This document shows positions 1 to 8,335 of a stretch of 25,358 nt of DNA, in pieces (positions within the stretch are counted from its first letter, which is position 1; each line of letters opens with the position of its first letter). The stretch lies in IMG/VR virus record IMGVR_UViG_3300043409_000364, positions 1 to 25,358 of that record; one strand, written 5' to 3'. Both the position numbers and the translations under genes were made by a program. The DNA is from a virus. The notes beneath the pieces are model-generated. The model was given only the letters and a program-made list of their open reading frames with translations, did not search any database and had not been told where the DNA came from.

Positions 1-42
1 TGGCTGGCAGTCAACACACACAGTTTATACGAGGAGCCTGAC

Positions 43-978
43 ATGAGTGGTGGTGGTGGACCCCAGACGGTCGTTAACAAAACTGAAATCCCGGAATGGG
101 TGCAGGCTGCGGGTCAGAAAAACCTAGCTGCCGCCTATGACGTTTCGCAGTTCATGCCCGGCCCGTATGAAGGCCAGCGTGTAGCAGCCCTTGCTCCCGG
201 TCAGGTTAACACCATCGGTGCAATCGCCAACAATTACGCGATGGCACAGCCTGCGTTTGCACAAGCGCAACAGATGGCGGCACAGTCTGGCATGTATCAG
301 CCGTCACAGGTTACGGCAGGGCAGTTGTCCAGCACAGACCTGTCGCCATACATGAACCCTTATACTAAAGACGTACTCAACACGTCGCTTGATACGCTCA
401 ACCAGCAACGTGTAACCGGGCTGAACGCGGCACAAGAAGCTGCAACCAAAGCCCGCGCATTCGGTGGATCGCGTCTCGGCATCCAAGAAGGCGTCGTCAA
501 CGCAGCAGCACAGCAACAGGCTGGCCAGCTTGCGGCACAGTTGAATGCCCAAAACTATACACAGGCACAGGCTGCGGCACAGGCTGACATGGCTCGCCGG
601 ATGGAGTCACAGCGTCTTAATCAAGCGGCTGGATTATCTGGCGCGGGTCTTGGTCTTCAGGGGGCGCAGACACTTGGTGGCCTTGCAACCGCAGGACAGG
701 AATCTTTTCTTACCGGGGCAACCGGTGCGCTTGCTGCCCAGACTGCCATTCAGCAGCAGCAGCAGCAGGAACTTGCAGCGGCGCAGCAGTTGTACACTGA
801 GCAGCAGCAGTTCCCGTTGCAGCAGTTGCAGATACCGATCCAAGCCCTCGGCATCACGCCATATGGCCAGACCAGTACGCAGACAAAGACTGGTGGCGAG
901 AGTGGCAGCGGCCTAATGACAGGTCTTGGTGCTGCGTCGTCTGCCGTGTCCATCCTTGGGACGCTGGCGTCTCTATGA
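43..978 (+). CDS. Gln/Ala-rich virion (ejection-module) protein
   Basis: A 311-residue protein preceded by GAGGAG seven bases before the ATG. Residues 12-23 carry an N-x-T-x-IP-x-W-V-Q-A segment. The middle (about 50-260) is Ala/Gln-rich and predicted helical, including a run of six Gln encoded by pure CAG codons. The last 25 residues are Gly/Ala-rich and hydrophobic, resembling a membrane-active tail. The composition and its place at the head of a run of large Gln/Ala-rich proteins match internal virion or DNA-ejection proteins of podoviruses; this is inferred from composition and context, not from a catalytic motif. It overlaps the next gene by ATGA, so the two are probably translationally coupled. 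It could instead be a tail-associated structural protein. Confidence 0.6.
   Translation: MSGGGGPQTVVNKTEIPEWVQAAGQKNLAAAYDVSQFMPGPYEGQRVAALAPGQVNTIGAIANNYAMAQPAFAQAQQMAAQSGMYQPSQVTAGQLSSTDLSPYMNPYTKDVLNTSLDTLNQQRVTGLNAAQEAATKARAFGGSRLGIQEGVVNAAAQQQAGQLAAQLNAQNYTQAQAAAQADMARRMESQRLNQAAGLSGAGLGLQGAQTLGGLATAGQESFLTGATGALAAQTAIQQQQQQELAAAQQLYTEQQQFPLQQLQIPIQALGITPYGQTSTQTKTGGESGSGLMTGLGAASSAVSILGTLASL
751..768 (+). repeat. (CAG)6 microsatellite
   Basis: Six uninterrupted CAG codons encode six Gln inside the Gln/Ala-rich virion protein. The surrounding 80 bases are also rich in CAG. It is probably a compositional feature of the protein, but it is prone to slippage. Confidence 0.9.
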
Positions 979-1670
979 TTGATACCGCGCTCCAGTTTTC
1001 CGGTGGCAAAGACAGTCTGGCCTGCCTGTACCTTAACAAGCACAGGTGGGACAATCTGTATGTCGTCTGGCTGGATACGGGTGCGGCATATCCTGAGATG
1101 GTTGAATATATGGAAGGCTGGAAGTCCCGCCTGCCACACTTCATCCACATAAAGTCAGACCAGCCCGGCAACATCGCAGCACGCGGATGGCCTGTTGATG
1201 TTCTGCCGATTGAAAATACCCTGATCGGCAAGATCATCAGCGGCAACGACAATCAGTTGATGCAGTCGAACATGGACTGTTGCGCCACCAATATCTGGTT
1301 GCCCCTATACAATGGGTGCCTGAAGCTGGGCATCAAGTATCTCATGAAGGGCCAGCGCAATGACGACCGTCGCAAGTCTGCGGCACGGCATGGGCGTATA
1401 GTTGACGGCATTGAATACGTCATGCCGATACAGGATTGGACTGAGGAGCAGGTGTTCGAGTACCTCAAGTCCGTGGATGCAATCATGCCTCCGGGCTACG
1501 ATGCTGGCGAGAAGACAGGCCGCGATTGTTGGGACTGCACAGCCTATCTGGATGATAACCGCAAACGGGTGTATAACCTGACAGGCGACAAACAGGCAGA
1601 GATGCTGCGCCGTTTGGCTGTCATTGACGCCGAGATCAATAAGCAGTGGGTGCGTTATGGCAACGTATGA
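975..1670 (+). CDS. PP-loop ATPase, PAPS-reductase-like family
   Basis: A 231-residue enzyme of the PAPS reductase/adenine nucleotide alpha-hydrolase superfamily, which activates a substrate by adenylation. Residues 9-14 (SGGKDS) form the PP-loop; DTGAAYPE (34-41) matches the family's DTG-x3-PE segment; KGQR (125-128) and P-I-x-DWT-x3-VFEYL (151-164) fit the rest of the fold. Cys pairs stand at 102-103 and 185/188 (C-W-D-C). The C-terminal ECGLH signature of assimilatory CysH is absent, so sulfate assimilation is unlikely; a thiolation, nucleotide- or DNA-modification role, or metal/Fe-S binding, is possible. It is coupled by ATGA to the upstream virion gene and overlaps the downstream one by 14 bases, an odd position for an enzyme. 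Family assignment is firm, function unknown. Confidence 0.85.
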   Translation: MIDTALQFSGGKDSLACLYLNKHRWDNLYVVWLDTGAAYPEMVEYMEGWKSRLPHFIHIKSDQPGNIAARGWPVDVLPIENTLIGKIISGNDNQLMQSNMDCCATNIWLPLYNGCLKLGIKYLMKGQRNDDRRKSAARHGRIVDGIEYVMPIQDWTEEQVFEYLKSVDAIMPPGYDAGEKTGRDCWDCTAYLDDNRKRVYNLTGDKQAEMLRRLAVIDAEINKQWVRYGNV

Positions 1671-2526
1671 AGAAATCCTACGCAGGATCAGAGGCGCTGA
1701 AAGCAGCAACAATCCGTTAGCTCAAGCTAAAACATCTTCAGCGGGTGGCCTGTATCAGTTCACAACCGACACTATGGCAAGCGTCCTGAAGCGCATGGAC
1801 CCTGATACGTATGGCGGTAAGTCAAAGGCAGAGTTAGCAAAGTTCAAATTTGACCCGGCTGTCAGTGAGCAAGCTGCACAGTTCCATCTAAACCGCGACA
1901 TTATCCCAAAGCTGGAAAAATCCGGCGTCCCGGTAAATCCGGGTTCCATTTACGCATCATGGTTCCTTGGGCCGGACGGCGCGGTAAAAACCTATCAAGC
2001 TGACCCCGGAGCAAGGGTTGCCGACGTAACTCCATATGCGGTTGGCCCAAATGCGGGGATCAAGTTTCAGGGCAAGAAGTTTGGCGATTGGACGGCATCC
2101 GATCTTGTTAATTGGGCTGGCAGCAAGATGGGTGGCCCTGCTCCGCAGGGGGCAGCAACTCCATCCTTGTTAAGTCAGGCAACTGGTGGCCTTTTGGGTC
2201 AGGCAACTGTCCCCAGCGCAATGGGCATCGACACACGCAAGTTTGGTGAAGTCACGGAGCCGGGCTTCTCTGGAGCAGCATTGCCTGCGCAGCAGGAAGT
2301 TGCAGCCGCAGCTACCGATATGGGCTTCAAGGATTACGCGCCCAGCATGGGTGGAGCAGCGGGCATCGGCAGCGCACTTGCATCATTAGGCGGCGCACTT
2401 GCAAAGGCAGGTGCTGCGAAGGAAGATATGTCGTGGGTTCAAAAAGAGCTACCGGCGCATCGCGGCAAGTGGGATGATGAGATATTCAAGCGGTCCATCT
2501 TTGGCATTCGCGGCCTTTTGGGGTAA
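1657..2526 (+). CDS. Lytic-transglycosylase-like virion protein
   Basis: A 289-residue protein. The ATG at 1657 was chosen over an in-frame TTG at 1624 because the conserved domain begins directly after it. Residues 11-40 read as the start of an SLT/lysozyme-like fold: a probable catalytic Glu15 in an E-S-S-N-N-P context (compare ESGGNP in transglycosylases), then GLYQFT (31-36), the counterpart of GLMQ(F/I). Such enzymes cut the MurNAc-GlcNAc bond of peptidoglycan. The C-terminal half (about 160-265) is Ala/Gly-rich with a hydrophobic stretch near 230-255. In an ejection module this suggests a particle-borne muralytic protein that opens the cell wall during DNA entry. It overlaps the PP-loop gene by 14 bases. 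It could be structural with a decayed active site, since only the N-terminal motifs are visible. Confidence 0.65.
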   Translation: MATYEEILRRIRGAESSNNPLAQAKTSSAGGLYQFTTDTMASVLKRMDPDTYGGKSKAELAKFKFDPAVSEQAAQFHLNRDIIPKLEKSGVPVNPGSIYASWFLGPDGAVKTYQADPGARVADVTPYAVGPNAGIKFQGKKFGDWTASDLVNWAGSKMGGPAPQGAATPSLLSQATGGLLGQATVPSAMGIDTRKFGEVTEPGFSGAALPAQQEVAAAATDMGFKDYAPSMGGAAGIGSALASLGGALAKAGAAKEDMSWVQKELPAHRGKWDDEIFKRSIFGIRGLLG

Positions 2527-2531
2527 TTGAC

Positions 2532-4085
2532 ATGGCAACAGAAGCAGACGTAGCCGCACTATTCACATCCGTCCTTGGCCGGGCGCCAGATGCTGGCGGG
2601 TTGGAGTATTTTACAGACTTCGTTAATCAAGGCGGCACGCTAGAGCAGGTAGGGCAGGCGCTTGCGTCATCGAAAGAGGGTCAGGTTCGCGCCCTGTATT
2701 CTGATGTTTTCGGCAGACAAGCCGACGCGGGTGGACAAAAGTTCTTTGCTGACCAAGCCATCGCCGGAACGCCTATTGCCGACATACGAAAAGCAATGGC
2801 GTATTCACCGGAAGCTCAAGACCTTATTGAGAAAATCTACACGACAGACCTCAAGCGAAAGTCGGATATTAAAGGGAAACAGTTTTTCACCGATAAGATT
2901 GCAACGGGCGGTTTGCTGTCTGATGTGCGTAAAGACATCCAAGCATCAACAGAAGCGCAGGGGCTGCTGGGTACAACCAAGGTCGTCGACAACACCACCA
3001 AGGTCGTCGACAACACCACTAAGACAGACACCGCAGCCAATGTTGCAAACACGACCATAGCAAAAGACTACACTGGCGACGTCAACGCGGCTTTCCAAAA
3101 AGTGTTTGGCCGTGATGCTGATCCATCCGGTGCAAAATTCTGGGGCGGCAAACTTGCCGGTGGAATGTCCGCCGCCGATTTTGAAGCAGCATTGCGTAGC
3201 TCTGCTGAAGGCGTTCAGGCTGCTCGCGGCATCCGCTCTGTTCCATTTGGATCACAGATCGTTGATGGCCGCTTGCAGCAGATGGCCCAATATGCACAAC
3301 CTGCTGTGCAGGCTGGTCAGGCAATGGGCGCGCCGTCGTTGCAGGGTTTCCTTGCTGGTCGTCAAGGTCAGGTAAGCGGCAACGACATCAATTCCCTATA
3401 TCGCAATGTGCTTGGTCGCGCACCTGATCCGGGCGGCGTTGACTATTACACAGCCAAGATGAAAGGCGGCGCGACGCTAGGAGATGTTGAAGCCGAGATG
3501 CGCGGTTCTGCTGAGTTCAGGCAACCGTTGGCTCAGTTCCAGCAGTCGATGCAGTATCAGACAGCGTTGCCCGGCATGGTTCAGCCATTTAACCCGGCAG
3601 ACATTCCGAAGACATTCCAGCAGGTCATCTCGCCCGGCCCGCGACTTGATATGAACCAGACTGTAATCCCCGGCTGGTTGCAGGCGTCGATCAACGCGCA
3701 GAAGGCGAAAGACGGCATCGAGGTTACTGACGCTGACAAGTTTGCTGCCGCGAATACAAAAACAACGTATTCGGGACTGGGCGGCACCGTTACAAACGCA
3801 GGGACAACCGGCGCAAACACAGGTGGCTTGTTGGCGGCGAGCCAGATCAGCCCGCTGATCATCTCCGGGTATGGCGATTATGTTGGCGTGGCTCCCGGCA
3901 GCATTGACCTTCCCGGCGCGTCGTACTGGCAAAACTTGTTAAACAAGGGTACGCCAATCGCTGACATTTATTCCGGCATGGCAGGTACCGCTGCTGGGCT
4001 ATTATATGCGCCAACCAGACAAGCAAAACTGGCCGCTGCGGCTTCTGCTGCTGCGGACGCTGGTCGCGGAGGCTCAGACTTCTGA
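2532..4085 (+). CDS. DUF4214 repeat protein (virion/adhesion?)
   Basis: A 517-residue protein built from repeated ~44-residue units of the DUF4214 type, with the pattern Y-x3-L/F-G-R-x-P/A-D-x2-G-x3-Y/F-x10-G-x6-I/V-x6-S-x-E-A/G. Clear copies lie near residues 7-50, 54-97, 100-143, 184-227 and 287-329, and a weak one near 450-485. A linker with two perfect TKVVDNT repeats (149-162) separates units three and four. Residues 375-386 repeat the N-x-T-x-IP-x-W-[LV]-Q-A motif of the first gene of this module. DUF4214 is known from bacterial surface and secreted proteins; its function is not established. The location suggests a particle component, perhaps contacting the cell envelope. It starts five bases after the upstream stop. 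Confidence 0.7.
   Translation: MATEADVAALFTSVLGRAPDAGGLEYFTDFVNQGGTLEQVGQALASSKEGQVRALYSDVFGRQADAGGQKFFADQAIAGTPIADIRKAMAYSPEAQDLIEKIYTTDLKRKSDIKGKQFFTDKIATGGLLSDVRKDIQASTEAQGLLGTTKVVDNTTKVVDNTTKTDTAANVANTTIAKDYTGDVNAAFQKVFGRDADPSGAKFWGGKLAGGMSAADFEAALRSSAEGVQAARGIRSVPFGSQIVDGRLQQMAQYAQPAVQAGQAMGAPSLQGFLAGRQGQVSGNDINSLYRNVLGRAPDPGGVDYYTAKMKGGATLGDVEAEMRGSAEFRQPLAQFQQSMQYQTALPGMVQPFNPADIPKTFQQVISPGPRLDMNQTVIPGWLQASINAQKAKDGIEVTDADKFAAANTKTTYSGLGGTVTNAGTTGANTGGLLAASQISPLIISGYGDYVGVAPGSIDLPGASYWQNLLNKGTPIADIYSGMAGTAAGLLYAPTRQAKLAAAASAAADAGRGGSDF
2976..3017 (+). repeat. Perfect 21-bp tandem duplication
   Basis: The 21-bp units 2976-2996 and 2997-3017 are identical and encode TKVVDNT twice; a degenerate third copy (TKTDTAAN) follows. 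The perfect nucleotide identity points to a recent duplication of the linker between DUF4214 units three and four. Confidence 0.9.
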
Positions 4086-4130
4086 GCCATACTGTAATTC
4101 CGCAATCCTGCGGATGATGAGGAGAGTAAA

Positions 4131-4313
4131 ATGATATACAATGTTGATAACGCGCCCAAGTGGCTCAACGACATCTATCAGGAATGCCTGAACCGTAAGC
4201 CTGATCTGACCGGCATGTATTACTGGATTGGCGTCAAGGACGGTGGCCGGTCTGTAGAGGCGATCCGTGAGGGCATTTACCATTCTGAAGAAGCTGTAGC
4301 CCTTCGCAAATAA
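4131..4313 (+). CDS. Single-domain DUF4214-like small protein
   Basis: A 60-residue protein that is almost entirely one DUF4214-type unit: L-x2-I-Y-x3-L-x-R-x-P-D (residues 13-25), G-x-YYW (28-32), and a terminal I-x3-I-x2-S-x-E-A segment (45-55). It follows the same pattern as the repeats of the 517-residue upstream protein and probably arose from it, or shares its partner. A good GGAGAG site lies 5-10 bases before the ATG. The 45-base gap upstream holds a weak CCGCA/TGCGG hairpin (4100-4113). Function unknown; being free-standing, it may cap or compete with repeat assembly. Confidence 0.8.
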   Translation: MIYNVDNAPKWLNDIYQECLNRKPDLTGMYYWIGVKDGGRSVEAIREGIYHSEEAVALRK

Positions 4314-4324
4314 GGATAAACGAC

Positions 4325-4711
4325 ATGGCGGAAATGAGCAAAAAAGAACAGGAACGGATGATCCGGGAGTTGCTCGCTACCGTCATGTCGTCCGTCCAAG
4401 ACCCGGCACAAATGAGAGGCGTAGGCCAAACTCCTATGCAGCAGCGTGGTGGACAGACCCCTCCACAGCTGCAAATGCCTCCTGCACCTATGCAAGCACA
4501 GCCTGCCCAAGCGCAACCTGCTCCTATGCAGGGTCCGGCAAATATGAACGTGATTAAGTTCCTGAACCAGTATGCTAATATGGGCGACCCGCAAGGATAT
4601 GCCGACAAATTCGCTGGTGGTGACTTGAGCAAGATACAGGCTCGGACCTATCGCGATGAAGAAGGCAATCCGTATAATGATTATTATATCAAAGGGCTTC
4701 TTGGAGGCTGA
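4325..4711 (+). CDS. Met/Gln/Pro-rich hypothetical protein
   Basis: A 128-residue protein with an N-terminal charged helix (residues 3-25), a low-complexity Met/Gln/Pro/Ala stretch (about 35-78) containing repeated PMQ and QPA steps, and a more ordered C-terminal part with N-V-I-K-F-L-N-Q-Y (82-90) and a Tyr-rich end. AAGGA precedes the ATG. It ends two bases before the next gene of the ejection module. Its place and composition suggest a minor virion or assembly protein; the family was not recognised. Confidence 0.65.
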   Translation: MAEMSKKEQERMIRELLATVMSSVQDPAQMRGVGQTPMQQRGGQTPPQLQMPPAPMQAQPAQAQPAPMQGPANMNVIKFLNQYANMGDPQGYADKFAGGDLSKIQARTYRDEEGNPYNDYYIKGLLGG

Positions 4712-4713
4712 AA

Positions 4714-6282
4714 ATGGCTGAAGGTTTTCTCGGTGGTCTACTCGGCGGCATTGGTGATGCGGCACAGGGTGTCGGCTCTAGTCTGTCCGGGTTGCTTGGT
4801 GGCGGTCAGCCGTCATCCGGTCAATCGCAAGACCCCTATGCCCAAATGAGCCCGGAAGAACAGCGCCGCATGAGCTACTCTGCTCTGGGCCAACTGGGCG
4901 CAATCTTGCTTGCTGCCGGTCAGAAGCAGTCACCTGCACAGCGCGGCCAGATACTATCGCAACTCGGCGGTATCGGCCCCGGCATGGAGCAGCAGATTGC
5001 ACGATCGGCAGCGTTGCGCGGTCAGCAGGCAGAAGCGGCCCAGCGTCGCGAGTTGTTCCCGTTGCAGAAGCAGCAGTTAATGGGGACGCTTGAGCAGCAA
5101 AAGCTGACACAGCAACAATTGCAGCAGCAGATGGAAGCTGCCCGTGCGGCGGCTGCAATGCGGCAGCGTTTGATTGAAGGCGTCGGTGGCATGGGCGGTA
5201 TGCCTACGCCCGGCGGTATGCCTCCTGCTGCCGAGGCTCCATCATATCAGCCGTCGTTTGAACAGCCGCCACAGCAAATGGGCGGTGCGTTTGCCGGTGC
5301 GCCAGTGGCGCCCGGTGGATCAGCATTTGCAGCGCAGCCGCCGTCTATGGCACCGCCGCAGCAAGCCGCACCGCAAATCTCGCCACAGGTGCAACAGCAG
5401 TTGCAGCAAATGACCCCGCAAGAGCAGTCGATACTGTCTGTTTTCCCGAAAAATTACCTTCTCCAGATGCTATCTGACCCCAGCGTCAAGATTTCAGACA
5501 TCTTTGAAAAGGCCCGGCAGGCAATGGAAGAGACGCAAAAGGGTGCAACAGAGCAGGGCAACAAGTTGCGTGGCGAGTTCAGCCGCGTGTCCGATCCGTT
5601 TATTCAGCGGCAAACGGCATACGCAACCATGACTGACCTTGCCCGCAACAAATCCGGTGCCAGCGACATGGCTTTGGTGCTGTCAATCATGAAGGTTTAT
5701 GACCCGACATCGACGGTAACGGGTGGTGAAGCAGCGACCGCGCAGAACGCTGCGGGTGTTCCATCATTAATTGCTGCTCAATACAACAAGCTGACTGGCG
5801 GCGGGACACTAGACGACAAGGCCCGCACAGAACTTGTTCGTGCAGCAGAAACCCGGTTTGAACAGGAACTGGACTCATACGGACGTACGATTGATCGCTA
5901 CACCGGCCTTGCTAAGAGAGCAAAGGTTGATCCGCAAGATGTGGTTGAAGATGCACGCAATCCTGAGTTGCTGGCTGCACGCGAGCAGAGGAAAGAACTT
6001 GTGCGCGCATCCAAGATTGCGACGCCTCAACAGATACTGGGCATGGATGCTGATACCTTGCAGCTTTTAGTGCTTGATGAAATGAAGAAACCGCAACGTG
6101 ATGCGGTTAATGCGCGGATCATTCAGTTGCAGCAGCAGTCAATGCCGCAGCCGCCTGTAGCGCCTGTTGCTCCGGCACCTGCTGGTGGGTATGGGCTTGG
6201 GCAAAACCCGCTTGGACGTGCCATGCAGGCATATCCTCGTGGACTGATGCGTGAAGAACAACTGCCGCCCGTTGGATATTGA
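4714..6282 (+). CDS. Large Gln-rich ejection/internal virion protein
   Basis: A 522-residue protein. The N-terminus (1-30) is Gly/Leu-rich, with glycine repeats that could insert in a membrane. Residues 70-165 form a Gln/Arg/Ala-rich helical stretch, 165-235 is a Pro/Gln/Met/Gly low-complexity linker, and 235-480 is a more ordered charged helical region. The C-terminus returns to Pro/Gln-rich sequence. No enzyme motif is visible. This architecture matches internal virion proteins of podoviruses, which leave the particle with the DNA and help build a conduit across the envelope. It sits between the short Met/Gln/Pro gene and the 660-residue ejection protein with gaps of only a few bases. The role is inferred from context and composition. 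Confidence 0.6.
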   Translation: MAEGFLGGLLGGIGDAAQGVGSSLSGLLGGGQPSSGQSQDPYAQMSPEEQRRMSYSALGQLGAILLAAGQKQSPAQRGQILSQLGGIGPGMEQQIARSAALRGQQAEAAQRRELFPLQKQQLMGTLEQQKLTQQQLQQQMEAARAAAAMRQRLIEGVGGMGGMPTPGGMPPAAEAPSYQPSFEQPPQQMGGAFAGAPVAPGGSAFAAQPPSMAPPQQAAPQISPQVQQQLQQMTPQEQSILSVFPKNYLLQMLSDPSVKISDIFEKARQAMEETQKGATEQGNKLRGEFSRVSDPFIQRQTAYATMTDLARNKSGASDMALVLSIMKVYDPTSTVTGGEAATAQNAAGVPSLIAAQYNKLTGGGTLDDKARTELVRAAETRFEQELDSYGRTIDRYTGLAKRAKVDPQDVVEDARNPELLAAREQRKELVRASKIATPQQILGMDADTLQLLVLDEMKKPQRDAVNARIIQLQQQSMPQPPVAPVAPAPAGGYGLGQNPLGRAMQAYPRGLMREEQLPPVGY

Positions 6283-6291
6283 GGTTAGCAA

Positions 6292-8274
6292 ATGGCTGAA
6301 GAAAGCGCACTCGACATCCTGAAGCGTTACCGCCAGCCTGCCGAGGCTGCTGATCCGCAGTTGCAGGCTGTACAGGCTGCACAATTGCGGTCGAAAGCTG
6401 GTCTACCGGGTCAAACGTCACTGATTGGCGATGTACTCGGTCGCCAGTTTCTCGGCCAAGGTGTGCTGATGGGTGCAGGCGACGAGGCTGAAGCTGTAGC
6501 CCGGTCGCTTGCTCGCGGCACAACCTATTCAGACGAGCTGGCATATGTGCGCCAGATGAACGCGCTGACACGGGCTGAACGGCCAATGACCAGCATGGGT
6601 GCCGAGATCATCGGTGGCCTTGCTCCGGCGGTGGCTGCTACCGTGTTTTCAGGTGGCCTTGCTGGACCGGCGGCTGCTGCACGTACAGTCGGGCTTGCAT
6701 CGCAGATCGGTCGTCAGGCTGGCGTTGGTGCAGCGGCTGGCGGTGTGCAGGGCGGCATTGAGGGATTTGCAAAGGGTGAAGGCGGCGCGGCTGCACGTCT
6801 GGACAAGGCGGCAGAGGAAGCCGTGCAAGGAATGGCATTCGGTGGCGCGGCTGGTGCTGCAATACCGGCGGCAAAGGGTCTATATCAATCATTCAGCCGT
6901 ACACCTCAAGAACTTGCAGCTGGTATTGTGCAGCGCGGGTTGCAGCAGGAAGGCATGACTGCGCCAGACCTGTTGAGGGCATATCAGCAGCGTCAGGCCG
7001 CTGGCGTTAAGCCGGAGATCGCATCAGAAATCCTGCCGCCCGGTAGCGCACTTGAGTCGCAGGCTCGCCTTGTTGCGCAGACACCGGGCGCGTCACGCGG
7101 CCAGATCGGCCAGCAGTTGGCAGAACGGGCAAACCAGCAAGAAATTAGAATGCTCGAAGACTTTGAGCGGGCTATTGGTCAGCAGAAGAATATGTTTGCC
7201 ACGTTGGATGACCTTACCGCAGCAAAAGAACTTCAGGCCAGGCCACTTTATCAGGCGGTTGACCCACTTCCGGCGCGTACTGATAAGATGGACGAATTGC
7301 TTCTGCGTGTTCCCGACGACATCTTTTCCAGCGTAAAAAGAACGGCGAAGATTGAAGGCATCAAGCCGCGCGACATTGTTATGACTAGCAAGGACGGGCA
7401 GCAGTTCGTTGGCAGAGACTACACATTTGCCGACGTTGACTCGATTCAACGCAAACTACGCGAGGCGGCTACCCGTGCGTTTGAGAACAAGGAAGTCACA
7501 GAGGCACGCAGCCTTGTGAAACTGCGCGAAGAAGTTATGGAAGTAGCCGATAATCTTAGCCCGACATACAAGAAGGCCAGAGAGATTTATGCGGGTGCAG
7601 AGCAGGCCGCAGTGAAGATGAAAGAAGGGCAAGACATCTTCAAACTGCGCGCAGAGCAGATCGAGCGCGATGTCTCCAAGATGTCTCGGGCAGACAAAGA
7701 TGCGTACCTGACAGGTGTCATGGACCGCTTTAACCAGATATTGCTAGGCAAGCCTTTAGGCGAAGACGCCACACGAGCCTTCCGCAAGGGTACGGCCAAG
7801 CTACAAATGGAGGCTGCAATCAAGGCGGCAACCGATGACCCTGTAGAGGCAAAACGGCTCACGGATACATTGTTTCAAGCTATCGACCGCGAAGCCCGGA
7901 TGGCCTCATCCAAGAACAAGATAACAGGCGGCTCGCAGACTGCGCAGACGTTAGCCGAGCAAGGAAGCAACCTGTCGGCTGTTGGTACGCTTGCAGGTAT
8001 GGCATCTGATCTTGCAACTGGTGGCCCTTCTGTTGGAATGATTGCCCGCCCGCTGCAAGCCATTAGCCAGCGTATGCAAAAGGGTATGACCGCTAATAAA
8101 ATGGCTGCAACAAACGAGGAACTGCGCAAGACCCTGTTTGCCCAGTCGGAGGCAGACCTGCGCAGGCAATTAGAGGCAATGCAGGCGCTCATGGCGCAGC
8201 GCGGCCAGTATCAACAGCCAACCGGGCTCAAGTCGATGGTTCCCGGTCTGCTGGGTTCCGCCCTCAACAATTAA
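6292..8274 (+). CDS. Large internal virion/DNA-ejection protein
   Basis: A 660-residue protein, the largest of this module. Residues about 100-205 contain three Gly/Ala-rich hydrophobic stretches with glycine-zipper spacing, which could span or insert in a membrane. They are followed by a long charged helical region (about 210-540) and a second Ala/Gly/Met-rich hydrophobic patch near 560-600. A bulky inner virion protein with membrane-active helices is typical of podovirus ejection proteins that form a trans-envelope channel. A GAGG site precedes the ATG by seven bases. Transcription of the module should stop just after it, at the hairpin at 8294-8333. The role is inferred; no catalytic motif is seen. 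Confidence 0.65.
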   Translation: MAEESALDILKRYRQPAEAADPQLQAVQAAQLRSKAGLPGQTSLIGDVLGRQFLGQGVLMGAGDEAEAVARSLARGTTYSDELAYVRQMNALTRAERPMTSMGAEIIGGLAPAVAATVFSGGLAGPAAAARTVGLASQIGRQAGVGAAAGGVQGGIEGFAKGEGGAAARLDKAAEEAVQGMAFGGAAGAAIPAAKGLYQSFSRTPQELAAGIVQRGLQQEGMTAPDLLRAYQQRQAAGVKPEIASEILPPGSALESQARLVAQTPGASRGQIGQQLAERANQQEIRMLEDFERAIGQQKNMFATLDDLTAAKELQARPLYQAVDPLPARTDKMDELLLRVPDDIFSSVKRTAKIEGIKPRDIVMTSKDGQQFVGRDYTFADVDSIQRKLREAATRAFENKEVTEARSLVKLREEVMEVADNLSPTYKKAREIYAGAEQAAVKMKEGQDIFKLRAEQIERDVSKMSRADKDAYLTGVMDRFNQILLGKPLGEDATRAFRKGTAKLQMEAAIKAATDDPVEAKRLTDTLFQAIDREARMASSKNKITGGSQTAQTLAEQGSNLSAVGTLAGMASDLATGGPSVGMIARPLQAISQRMQKGMTANKMAATNEELRKTLFAQSEADLRRQLEAMQALMAQRGQYQQPTGLKSMVPGLLGSALNN

Positions 8275-8293
8275 CCATAGACCAAAGTCTAAC

Positions 8294-8333
8294 ATGCAGC
8301 CTGCTGGAAAATATCCACAGGCTGCATTTTTTT
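8294..8333 (+). terminator. Rho-independent terminator closing the virion module
   Basis: Arms ATGCAGCCTG (8294-8303) and CAGGCTGCAT (8318-8327) pair perfectly. An inner TGGA/TCCA helix extends the stem to 14 base pairs with one bulged base and a five-base AAATA loop. Seven T residues follow directly (8327-8333). This is a textbook intrinsic terminator on the + strand, 19 bases after the stop of the last ejection gene. Confidence 0.93.
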
Positions 8334-8335
8334 GT

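Noticed and set aside
545-916. Alternative + strand frame inside the first virion gene
   Set aside because: Low-complexity Ser/Arg/Gln translation produced by reading the CAG-rich repeat out of frame.
8311-8319. DnaA-box-like ATATCCACA
   Set aside because: One mismatch, and fully explained as part of the terminator stem-loop.
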